Positions 11,001 through 20,262 of a stretch of 64,000 nt of DNA are shown piece after piece. How positions within the stretch are numbered: the stretch's first letter is position 1; every line of letters begins with the position of its first letter. Source of the DNA: Perca fluviatilis (Eukaryota > Chordata > Actinopteri > Perciformes > Percidae); assembly GCF_010015445.1 (NCBI RefSeq), contig NC_053115.1, positions 12,261,524-12,325,523 of the forward strand, given 5' to 3'. Under the pieces are notes generated by a model. It saw only the letters and a list, made by a program, of their open reading frames with translations. It made no database searches and was not told the origin of the DNA. The position numbers and the translations under genes are program-made.

Positions 11001-11821
11001 ATGTGAGAGCTCTCATTCTGCACTGCAGCTGGGTCGAAAGGAAATCTAAGAGAAAGAGGCAGGGAAGTGAAGTTCATTCAAGGCCACGCTTAACAGAGCG
11101 GTAATAATGTGAGAGTTGTCCAAGATTTGTGAAGCACAACCTCTGCAGTAGTTTCCAGATTCCTGCTGTGTGTTACTATGACTCACATACTCTGGGCCCT
11201 GTTTCTCCTCTTTTCCTCTGCTTTATTCCTGTCTTAATCTGGAAAATCAAACCATATGGACACATGGTGTAGGAAGGATATGTGCCACAAACATGCAATA
11301 TGTTATATAAAACTACTGGTCAAGGTACATCCCTGTTTCTATTTGTCAATTTTTTTGTGTCCTTGCGGGCAAGGCAAAATGTCATGAGGTATGAGTCATG
11401 CTGATTTAATTCATCGTTCCTCTTTATATCATCCTGTCCTCGTCACAGACCTAGACTCATCAGTGTTTCTTTGTCTTTTTGTTGCTTTTTGCTACTCTCT
11501 ATATGCTGTTTTCCCCTTCTTATTGAGTTCTGCCAAAAGAAATTACTATTTTTTAAAAAGAACAGCGAGGGGCAGTTGTGAAGTGTGAGAAACACTGACA
11601 TGTGATTAACCATGAAGGTGAGGTAAGATCAAGAGAGAAAAGAACTAGGTTGAATGAAGCTCAGGAGAGTGTTTGAGCCTTTGCCAGTTTCCTGTGTAGA
11701 AATAATTAAAGTTAACATCCTAAAGTGCCTTAATATGACAAAGGACATTACTAAGAAATTACATGTTTTTAGGAAATGTGGGTGTAGGTAAGGAAAAAGT
11801 GTAACTGTGCTCATGTCAAAC

Positions 11822-11938
11822 GTGTGTGAGTATGCTTGAGTAGATAATCAATGGTGCTCTGTGCAATATGTGTGTAAGATGGATTAGATAATCAAAGGTG
11901 CTCTTTTCAATATGTGTGTAAGCTTGATTAGATCATTA
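11822..11938. repeat. Short minisatellite, about 2.5 units of 44-48 bp
   Basis: Units begin with 'gtgtgtaag' or 'gtgtgtgag' and carry 'gattagataatcaaaggtgc' or a close variant. They start at 11,822, 11,870 and 11,914, the last being incomplete. Confidence 0.75.
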
Positions 11939-12364
11939 CCCTTACTGTTAACACATGATGAGCTGGTATTGACAGGTTACATCAGTATGGGACAGTGGAA
12001 AAGTACAAAATACCTCGAGACAGGATGAGAGACATAGGTTGAGGTGATGAAAAAAAGAGCACTTCATATTGCGATATCAAAGGCTTCAAAAGATAATTGT
12101 ACAAAATCCTCAACAGAACTGATTGGAGCAGATAATCGCCTAAAGTAGGATTGATGAATGAGGGCAGCTTTTCTTCCCTTCTGATTGTATTATGAACAAT
12201 GTGCTTTTGGCTTACTTTTGTTCTTTAGGCATCTCATCTCTTCTCGGCCCTCTTTGTATTTGAAGCTCGGGTGTCCTTGGGTTTCCTTTTACAGCAGTGC
12301 GTATTCCTTGTTAATACTGTTCACCCTATTGTCTGTGTTGAAATGATTGCAACTCAGTAAATCA

Positions 12365-12640
12365 GTTTTAGTTAGAGCTTTCTGATAATTATGTAGCTGT
12401 GTAAAACATTGCTTTCTCATAGCATGCAATGATTGGAGCATTGAAAGAAGAGGCGTCTGATAAAACAACTGTGTTCTTTCTAACCAGCAAAAACGTTTTA
12501 TTTTCCTAAATTCTTTTTTTCTGCAAAGATTTTGGACAAGATTGTGGACAACACTGGTTTTGTGCTCTAGATTTACAATGTCTGTCTTGCTGCTGACGAC
12601 TTCAAAGTACAGCATTATTTTATGTATTAAGCTTATACAC
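12365..12640 (+). pseudogene. Relic type I keratin exon 2 with flanking intron sequence
   Basis: The segment 12,529-12,611 aligns to krt18 exon 2 (15,118-15,200) at about 69 of 83 bases. The similarity extends into the flanking introns on both sides: upstream 'gattggagcattgaaagaag' matches 'gactggagcgttgaaagaag' near 15,030, and downstream 'tattaagcttatac' matches 'tattaagctcatac' near 15,228. It is therefore a genomic duplication, not a retrocopy. It cannot be used: an in-frame TAG replaces a conserved Gln codon, and the downstream donor GT is lost. No other keratin exon is visible beside it. It may be the remnant of a tandem keratin gene or a local segmental duplication. Confidence 0.85.
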
Positions 12641-13220
12641 CCCTCCCCCCCTCTGTTTTAGTTGCAACTAAAAGAATCAGTGCTGCAGCTGCTACACAGT
12701 ATCTCCTTTTCAGTTTAGTTTAGATAGGTAGGTAGTCAAAACTTTATTTTTGGGCATGGCTGACCACAAACTTAGAAACTATGTAGCAAATGGTAGACAT
12801 GCCTTTTATGGGCAAACCAAAGGAATTTGGTTGCACGCTTACAGAGTTAACCTTATTTTGAAAAGAATATTCTACCCTTTTAGTTACACTTTAAGTTTTA
12901 ATTCTATTAGAGCTTTCTCCATTGGAGCATGTACTGTACTTTACCCGGGCCAACATGTCTGTTACTGCTTTCTTTCATTTGTTGTGAACTCACTTGCTCT
13001 GGTTGTTCAAATGTGAATGTTTTTTAAGTGTTTTCACAACGGACAAATGCTTCACACGTTTCCTTGGAGACAGAAAATATATTGTCTGTTAAAAAAAAGG
13101 GAACGTGGGTGAATGAGAGCATGAGAGAGCAGGGAGGGGGAGCAGGAAATGAAGACTGGGGCGATGTTAAAGTGGGCAGGGTCTGAGAGACCAGCTGTGA
13201 TTGAGGGAGAGAAGCAGGAG
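12641..13220. other. krt18 upstream region
   Basis: No exon seen. The last 150 bases before the TATA box are purine-rich ('gagagcagggaggggg' near 13,127) and would hold the proximal promoter of krt18. I cannot assign individual factor sites with confidence. Confidence 0.45.
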
Positions 13221-13226
13221 TATAAG
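13221..13226 (+). promoter_or_regulatory. TATA box of krt18
   Basis: TATAAG stands 112 bases before the krt18 start codon. This is a fitting position for a TATA-driven keratin promoter with transcription starting near 13,250 and a 5' UTR of about 80 bases. It is inferred from position; no transcript data are available. Confidence 0.6.
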
Positions 13227-13332
13227 TTCTCAACTTCCCACTGCCAGCGTCACTTTTTTTTAAGCCAGCCAGCAGTGAGTCTCCACATCTCATTTTTCAC
13301 TTCATTTTCTGCAGTGCCTAAACTTCTCCAAA

Positions 13333-13797
13333 ATGAACTTCGGAAGATCCACCACACAGCAGATACCTTCTTCCCGCCTCTCCTTGACCCGCTCCACACC
13401 CCAGCGGGCTGCCAGCATGTATGCAGGTTCTGGTGGACATAGCAGCCGCATTTCCTCTGTCTCCGCATCTTCCCTGCGGTCTGGTGCCCCAATGACCTCT
13501 TCTTCATCTGCCTTCAAGCTGAGCAGTGGAATGGGTGGGGGTATGGGTTCAGGTTTTGGTAGTGCCGGTGTGTCTATGTCGACTGGTGGTGGTGCCGGTG
13601 CTGGGATCATGGGCAACGAGAGGGGAGCCATGCAGAACCTAAACGACCGCCTGGCTAACTACCTGGAGACGGTGAGAAACCTGGAACAGGCCAACAAGGA
13701 GCTGGAGATGAAAATCATGGAGGCTCTGGAGAAGGGAGGGCCTGACGTGAGAGACTACAGCAAGTATCAACCCATCGTAGATGACCTACGCAAACAG
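13333..13797 (+). CDS. krt18: krt18 exon 1: head and coil 1A
   Basis: This exon encodes residues 1-155, ending in phase 0 after '...DDLRKQ' before the donor GTAAAC. The first ATG after the TATA box is used, and its context 'caaaATGaa' is acceptable. The Ser-rich head has several Ser/Thr-Pro and Arg-Ser sites of the kind phosphorylated in keratin 18. Confidence 0.93.
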
Positions 13798-14410
13798 GTA
13801 AACGTGACAATGAATAATGATGTAAATGTACATATGTACAGGGGGAAGTTGAGTATGAAATGCTGCGGTTGTTGGTTGATGTGTTTGATACAGCAAGGTG
13901 AGACAGACAACGAGGGAGGTGAGGGATATAGATGCTTTCGAAATGCTTGATGGGGCCTCTAGTTTGAGAATAAGTGCATGTGATGGCACTCATCATCACA
14001 GACAATGTTTCAAATGTAGACCCACTTGTGTCAGTAAGTTGTATCAGTGAATGTATTCTTTATTTCATGCCTACCGTTATGCTGAGACCGGCAACATTTC
14101 CTTTGTAGGTTATCAAATTTCTCGATAGAGAATGAAGGGTGTGGTTGCTAAGCTCTAACCCTCCCCCATAAAACTCGTTTGTGCCATAAAATGGCCAAAA
14201 CTTCCTCTGATGAATCACCAACACGCGGGCATCATCATGTGAGACAGACTGAAAAGCTCTCAGACAAACTTTTAGCAGACATATGCATTTTTGAATGGTC
14301 CTGCTCGCAAATGGGGATTCTACAAGCATTCTCTGGTGTAGGAGGGCCTCAATGTAAAACAGATGTGTGGTAATGACACACACACAAAGGATCTTGGACT
14401 GCCAGCATGA

Positions 14411-14452
<42 letters not shown>

Positions 14453-16851
14453 AGATTTGTGTGAGTGCACTGGTTGTAGAACAATCAGCTCCGGTCTGCA
14501 GGGTCAAATGTCACATTCTTTTACAGACTCCAGATCTTCAGTGTCACATAATGACACATTGATGGTGGCACTTTGTCTTTCTCGACACATAAAGGCCCAA
14601 GTATTTTTCCCTTCAACTCTGAGGCAGTTTACCACGGACACAACACAGAGTATTAACTCACAAACCCACTCATGCACAGAGAAAACTTTTGCAATCTCTG
14701 CACACATAAACACATACAGTGCTATCTACAAAGAAAATGACAGACAGATACAGTGCAGCTGGGTGGGAATTGGAAAGAAGAAAAACCTCGCTGTATGGTT
14801 TATTCAAACAGGAAACCCAATTTTTCAACAATGCTAAAACAAACCAGATTCTGTGTTGGCACGGGAACTACCTTTTTTCCTGTCCTTCAGTTGTAGTTCC
14901 TCTTTTCACTGACTGTTACTATGGATACAATCATGTTGTGGCCCTAGTGTGTAATCTAATCCGATTTAGTTTAGTTAGTATGTTTAATTCTGTAGCTGTG
15001 ACAAACATTGTTATCTCATAGCACATAATGACTGGAGCGTTGAAAGAAGAAACTTCTGGAAAACAATTGAAATTGTTGAAAAAAAATGTTTTATCCTAAA
15101 TTCTTTTTCTTCTCCAGATCTTTGATAAGATTGCGGAAAACGCTCGTTTTGTGCTCCAGATCGACAATGCCCGTCTTGCTGCTGACGACTTCAAAGTCAA
15201 GTATGTTGTTTTCTCAGTCATTTATATATTAAGCTCATACATCTTGTTCAAAGGCAGACATGCTTCAGTGTAGAAAATGATAGAAATTGCTAATTAAAGC
15301 CTGTGCAGAGTTCATACAGTCTATGTGGTCTAATATCTACAATATCTGACAGAATATAGGATTTCAGAAACTGCAGGATAGTGTCTGAAACACTTTATGA
15401 AACTTCAGTCTTGCCATTTTGTAACTTCATACAGTACAACACGATGTGAATAAGAGCTGATCTAACATCCGATGTCTGTAATAAAGAGTGTGTCTGTGCA
15501 CTTCTTCAGGTTCGACAATGAGATGGCAATCCGCCAGTCTGTGGAGGCCGACATCGCTGGGCTGAAGAAACTCATAGATGACACCAACATGACCAGAATG
15601 AACATCGAGAACGAGATTGAAGCTGTGAGGGAGGAGCTCGCCTTCCTTAAGAAGAACCATGAAAATGTGAGTTTACAGTACATCCAGATTATCCATCACA
15701 TTTCACTATTACAGTGGCTCACAAGTCACACAAGTCTTGAAAGTTTTTGTTCATTTCTCTCTTTCTGTCGGTCCGATAGGAAGTGATGGAGCTGAGGAAT
15801 CAGATTTCTCAGTCAGGCGTGCAAGTGGATGTTGACGCTCCCAAAGGCAACGACTTGGCCCAGATCATGGAGGACGTGAGGGGCAGTTATGAGAAGATTG
15901 TCGTGAAGAACGCAGAAGAACTTAAACGATGGCATGAAAATCAGGTGATGCAATGTTGCAAAGGGAAATCATTTATAAACACAATTACTGCAACTATCTT
16001 GTTGGTGGGCTAACATCCCCCCCCCCCTTTTCAGATTGCGGATGTGCAGGTGGAGGTATCACAGAACACAGAAGCTCTCCAAGGAGCCCAAATGGAGAGG
16101 GGTGACTTATCCAGACAGATACAGACCCTGGAAATTGAACTTGCATCTCAACAGAGCTTAGTGAGCATGCATTGCATATTTAATCCACAATCATAATTTA
16201 AACAAATCCTTTAATTAGATTCTAAATTCTTGTTGTAATATTTGAATTTTTTCTTTAAAATACCATGACCTTTACATAACACTCTCTTTTTCACAAAGGT
16301 TGGAACTTTCCCATGTTTTTTTTTTCTAAATTAGACTTGCTTGCCTAAAAACATCTTTGGCACACTTTTGATTCCTCCTTTTCAATCTTTTATCAGAAAG
16401 CTTCCTTGGAGGATACATTACGCAACACAGAACAACGAAACAACATGGAAATGGAGAAGTACAACAGCATTATTATCCGTCTGGAAGAGGAGCTGACCAA
16501 CTTGCGTTCAAACATCCAGCATCAGACCCAAGAGTATGAGGCGCTGCTCAACATGAAGATGAAACTGGAGGCTGAGATTGGCACTTACAAGAATCTGCTG
16601 GATGGTGAAGCGTTCAAGTAAGAGTTAGGTGGAGGAGAAAAAAGAGATCCAGACAAGGTGTTGATGGTGGTGGAGGTGAATACAAAAGTCACTTGTTATC
16701 ATGTTTTGCATGGTCAAGTACAAGTACATCAAGTGAGGTAGTTCCATTCAGTTCACATAGTTCAACGTGAATATTTTTAAAGTCAAAATGTTTTGTTTGT
16801 GTTTTGTACAGGCTCCAGGATGCACTGGATGAGCTGGTGGACGCAAGCTAA
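13333..16851 (+). CDS. krt18: Type I keratin, keratin-18-like
   Basis: This is an intermediate filament protein of simple epithelia that pairs with a type II keratin (keratin 8). Coding exons are 13333-13797, 15118-15200, 15510-15666, 15780-15944, 16035-16160, 16397-16617 and 16812-16851, all GT-AG; the sum is 1,257 nt, or 418 aa. Internal exons of 83, 157, 126 and 221 nt are the type I keratin set, and the 165-nt exon 4 equals that of human KRT18. Residues 1-94 are a Ser/Gly-rich head. The rod starts at about residue 95 with the helix initiation motif ([10 protein letters not shown]) and ends near residue 402 with the termination motif ([13 protein letters not shown]). The tail is only about 16 residues and lacks glycine loops, as expected for K18. 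The adjacent eif4b supports orthology. A teleost-specific krt18 paralogue label (a or b) cannot be decided here. Confidence 0.93.
16397..16851 (+). CDS. krt18: krt18 exons 6-7: rod end and short tail
   Basis: Exon 6 is 16397-16617 and exon 7 is 16812-16851. The codon AAG is split by the intron (AA|G). Exon 7 adds '[12 protein letters not shown]' and stop TAA at 16849-16851. If the intron were retained, the donor GTAAGA would itself supply a TAA directly after Lys. The product would then lack only the last 12 residues, so the rod would be complete in either form. Confidence 0.9.
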
Positions 16852-16995
16852 TTTGGAACAAAGAATCTGGGACCATCCCAACAACCCACAACTATCCATT
16901 ATGGAAAAAAAAATACATTCTGGTCCAATCAACTAAAGTCAATTTTGAACCAAGACCACATTCTGTGTAAACCGTAAAGGATTTCAGCAATTCTG

Positions 16996-17001
16996 AATAA
17001 A
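16996..17001 (+). terminator. krt18: krt18 polyadenylation signal
   Basis: AATAAA lies 145 bases after the krt18 stop codon. Further AATAAA-type hexamers follow at about 17,067-17,080, so either could set the transcript end. Confidence 0.6.
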
Positions 17002-17226
17002 GGCATTCGACCACAGTAAAGCAGGCAGGGCCATTTGAAATGCAACCATTGCCTGAACTGACAGCAAAATAAAAATAAATGAAACCACTTGTTGACCCAC
17101 AGTCATGGCATTGTGAATTTGTTATTGTTACATGATGTAGAATGTGCACATTATGTTTTAGTGATACGTTGTTGTCATATTAATTGCACTATTATAGCCC
17201 TTGTTGATTGAAAAACAAAGGCTTAA

Positions 17227-17864
17227 AGTGATGGTTCGGAGTAATTTACCCTAGGGTCCTTTGCACCACGACCTCGAGCCAAACACCCCCCCAGAAGCTT
17301 TTTTCACCTGGGTCTAACATTGGGCGAGTTAGCGTAGAGTAGCGTTAGCCGCTGAATAGCTTAGCGCGGGGCTAATGGACCCACGTTTGTATCTCTTAAA
17401 TGACTAATAATGCCCAAAATGATACCAAAGGTCTACACTAGTACAAATAGGTTATGCAGTCATAAAACGATGGATTGGAAAGTTTGTAAGTACACCAGAA
17501 GTTTATGAACACTTGCCTGCTCTCTTCTGCTCTCTGCTGCTGCTGCTGCTGCTACCTGCAGTTAGACTCACAGCAGCAACAATTGTGTTATTTACATAAA
17601 CTTCTGGTGTACTTACAAACTTTCCAATCCATCGTTTTATGAGTACATAACCTATATGTACTAGTGTAGACCTTTGGTATCATTTCGGGCATTATTAGTC
17701 ATTTAAGAGATACAAACGTGGGTCCATTAGCCCTTGCGCTATTCAGCGGCTAACGCTACTCTCTTAACGTCCCCCAATTTAGACCCCAGGTAAAAAGTTT
17801 CTGAGAGTGTTTGCTCGAGGTCGTGGTGCAAAGGACCCTAGGGTAAATTACTCCGAACCATCAC
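17227..17864. mobile_element. TTAA-flanked foldback MITE, copy 1
   Basis: Nearly the whole element is an inverted repeat. It starts with AGTGATGGTTCGGAGTAA and ends with the complement, and each arm is about 310 bases around a short CTG-rich centre (17,530-17,580). TTAA flanks both sides (17,223-17,226 and 17,865-17,868, with one T missing at the right junction). A second copy lies at 47,663-48,584. Length, palindromic structure and TTAA targets fit a piggyBac-type non-autonomous element. No transposase is encoded. Confidence 0.85.
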
Positions 17865-17871
17865 TTAAAGG

Positions 17872-17971
17872 TATTACATGATTTTAACTGACATATTATA
17901 TAATCTCTGTTGACAAAATAACCACATCCCAAAAAAACGAATGGCTGACAAATTACATGATTTTATTGCTG

Positions 17972-18024
<53 letters not shown>

Positions 18025-19489
18025 AGGACTCAGCATGCACACCTTAAGGATGCTTAAAGTTGTCAAAACAAGCCAGGAGACACACTTTATACATCTGTTT
18101 TGTTTTTATTGTGCAAGCAAACACATGCAGCAAACACAGGGCTATATTATTTTTCCACTAGTTAAGTTTCTGGTCGAATCACAAATGTAACATATGAGCT
18201 TTGGTTTGGTCTTCATCAACTTCTCTTGTTTACCGCTGGTTTTTAATATAAAGAATGTAATTCGAAATACGGTACAAACCTAGAATTTGTAAACTCCCTT
18301 TTAATACCATCCTAAATTTAACATTTTAATATTTTTATCATTTTATCCCTCATCCTACCAACATATTTAACATACAAGGACTACCTAACAAAAATATATT
18401 TTTCGTTATACACTTTTCCTTAATACAACTTGCAGCTTTTATACTAAGTATGATTTACATGTAGCCTACTTAAAAGCCCAACCTTTGATTCTGGTATAAT
18501 TTAGTTTTCAGGAGCCTAATTTCAAGTAAACATTATTTGTGTTATATTTATGGTGAAACCAACCAGGGTCATTTTGACGCCAATATAAAATAATTGCAAT
18601 TAACCCACGGTCATTCCAACTTTTTAATTTTATTTTGTCTTTCAATACAAAAGTAGACAGAGACCTTGGTTTCAGTATGAACCCCTGTCACAACATTTCT
18701 AATTCCATGAAAACCATCTGAGACCTGCCGGAGCGCCAGCACTCCCGGACGACGTTATTGTCTTTAGGAGGCTATACTGCGCTGGGATCTAAAGCTAGAG
18801 TAGAGATATCATATGAAACAAGACGACATCAGGAATGCATTGGTACAAACCATGTCATGCTAGCTTTTCAGGAGGTGGGCTAAATAAGGTTCCAAAGTTA
18901 GGCTATATTTTGACGAGGGAACACTGGCATATGCAAACATTTTCCTTGACCTCTCATCTCAAGTATCAAGTCATGAAAAATTTGAATGATAGAATAAATC
19001 ACCCGTGAGATATGACAAAAAGTATACCTCTGCCGGTACCCCAGATGGTAGGATGTTCTTATTTTAGTTATTAAAAAAAGAATTGTATCTTTTTACTCCA
19101 CTGCATTTAGTTGACAGCAGTATGCTAGTTCCTTGTTTCCAGATAAAGATTTGACATAAAATACATTGAACTTATAAAATATGATGCTTTGTTGTAGATC
19201 AACTATGCAACGGTATATAGAATTAAAATCACTTTTCGCAGCAATAACAAAATGCTGCTCACATTTAAATGCATTAGTCCAATAATATAAGATATATTGA
19301 TATAACAGTGTGAAAGAGTGTCTTTAAAATAATTCATGTATGAATATGACTCAATGCACACACACCAAGTTCTAGGCTTAACCATATAAGATTTTAAATC
19401 ACATAATTTTTAATTTCACCACTCATTTTTCAGATTAATTATGAATATTACAATTTCACTGAAATTGTATTTTCCAAATTTCCAGATTT
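17872..19489. other. Intergenic between krt18 and the LINE relic
   Basis: AT-rich DNA with no gene recognised. It contains an (AT)n run at about 17,975-18,022. Confidence 0.5.
17975..18022. repeat. (AT)n microsatellite
   Basis: About 24 AT dinucleotides, self-complementary and able to form a cruciform. Confidence 0.95.
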
Positions 19490-19986
19490 CAGATCTCAAT
19501 GTCTGTAACAGAGTGAAATATCTAGAGCATTTTGTTACGGATAAAATTACGGATGATGATGAGATTTGTAGGCAGTGATGTAAGATTTATGCACAAGCAA
19601 ATATCCTTGCCCGTAGGTTTAGTAGGTATGTTTTCTGATGCTGTGGAAATTTCTTTGTTTAAAGTGTATTGTGGGTCAATTAGAAGAAGGGAAGCATGAA
19701 AAGATTACAGGTATACATAATGATGCTTTGAGAATAAAAGGCCTAGATGGTGTAGTGCTAGTGAATTATTTGTGTCTACACAAGTTAATACACTTCAAGC
19801 TGTAGTGAGAAATCTTGTGTATAAATGTATTTATTTTTATGTATTTGCCGATTTGACACGTGAGTGAGATTATCTTTGTCATATCCAACATTAGATTCAG
19901 TACTGTTCGTGACTGTCTCACATATGGAGACAGTGGAACAAATGCCTTTTTTGTTCAGAGTGTAGATGCTGTAGCCTATTATTTTG

Positions 19987-19990
<4 letters not shown>
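19490..19990 (+). mobile_element. LINE relic: C-terminal end of a non-LTR reverse transcriptase ORF
   Basis: Translating + strand pieces gives fragments typical of the extreme C-terminus of fish non-LTR retrotransposon ORF2. One is 'VKYLEHFVTDKITDDDEICRQC' in spirit (19,515-19,580: Lys-Tyr-Leu, then a Thr/Asp-rich run and Arg-Gln-Cys). Then come a 'FKVYCGS' piece near 19,660, a 'MKRLQV' piece near 19,697 and a 'VRNLVYKC' piece near 19,805. Frames shift and stop repeatedly. It is followed by an AT-rich tail at 19,988-20,030. The exact LINE clade cannot be stated from this. Confidence 0.6.
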
Positions 19991-20022
<32 letters not shown>

Positions 20023-20030
20023 TTTAGATA
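19988..20030. repeat. (AT)n plus T-rich tail
   Basis: A short (AT)n tract followed by a T run marks the 3' side of the LINE relic. Confidence 0.8.
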
Positions 20031-20149
20031 CTTTATATGAAATTGTATTATGCCTTTGGATTTTTTATGTATTAAGTGTTAAATGTGTTGTGCTGAAATA
20101 TGACATAAAAGGAAGAAGAAATGACAGATGTGGGTGACATTCATCTATG

Positions 20150-20262
20150 GCGGGTAAGCAAACCAAGGGAGGAGACAGGCCCGTGAACGGCGATGCGCGC
20201 TCCCGATAATAAACCTCTGACGCGTTCATCCGGGAACTACTACGAAGAACTCGTTCTCCAAC
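20150..20262 (+). promoter_or_regulatory. eif4b: eif4b promoter / 5' UTR, CpG-rich
   Basis: The sequence before the eif4b start is clearly richer in CG dinucleotides than its surroundings (for example 'cggcgatgcgcgctcccg' at 20,189). It has no good TATA box at the expected distance, as expected of a housekeeping translation factor. Mammalian EIF4B mRNAs carry a 5' terminal oligopyrimidine tract. A pyrimidine stretch such as 'cctct' near 20,213 could play that role, but the start site is unknown. Confidence 0.5.

Larger units (their letters stand above)
10435..12364. other. Intergenic, no gene seen
   Basis: AT-rich DNA without recognisable exons. It contains a short minisatellite (11,822-11,938) and an isolated octamer/TATA pair near 10,966-11,000, both listed separately. 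Confidence 0.5.
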
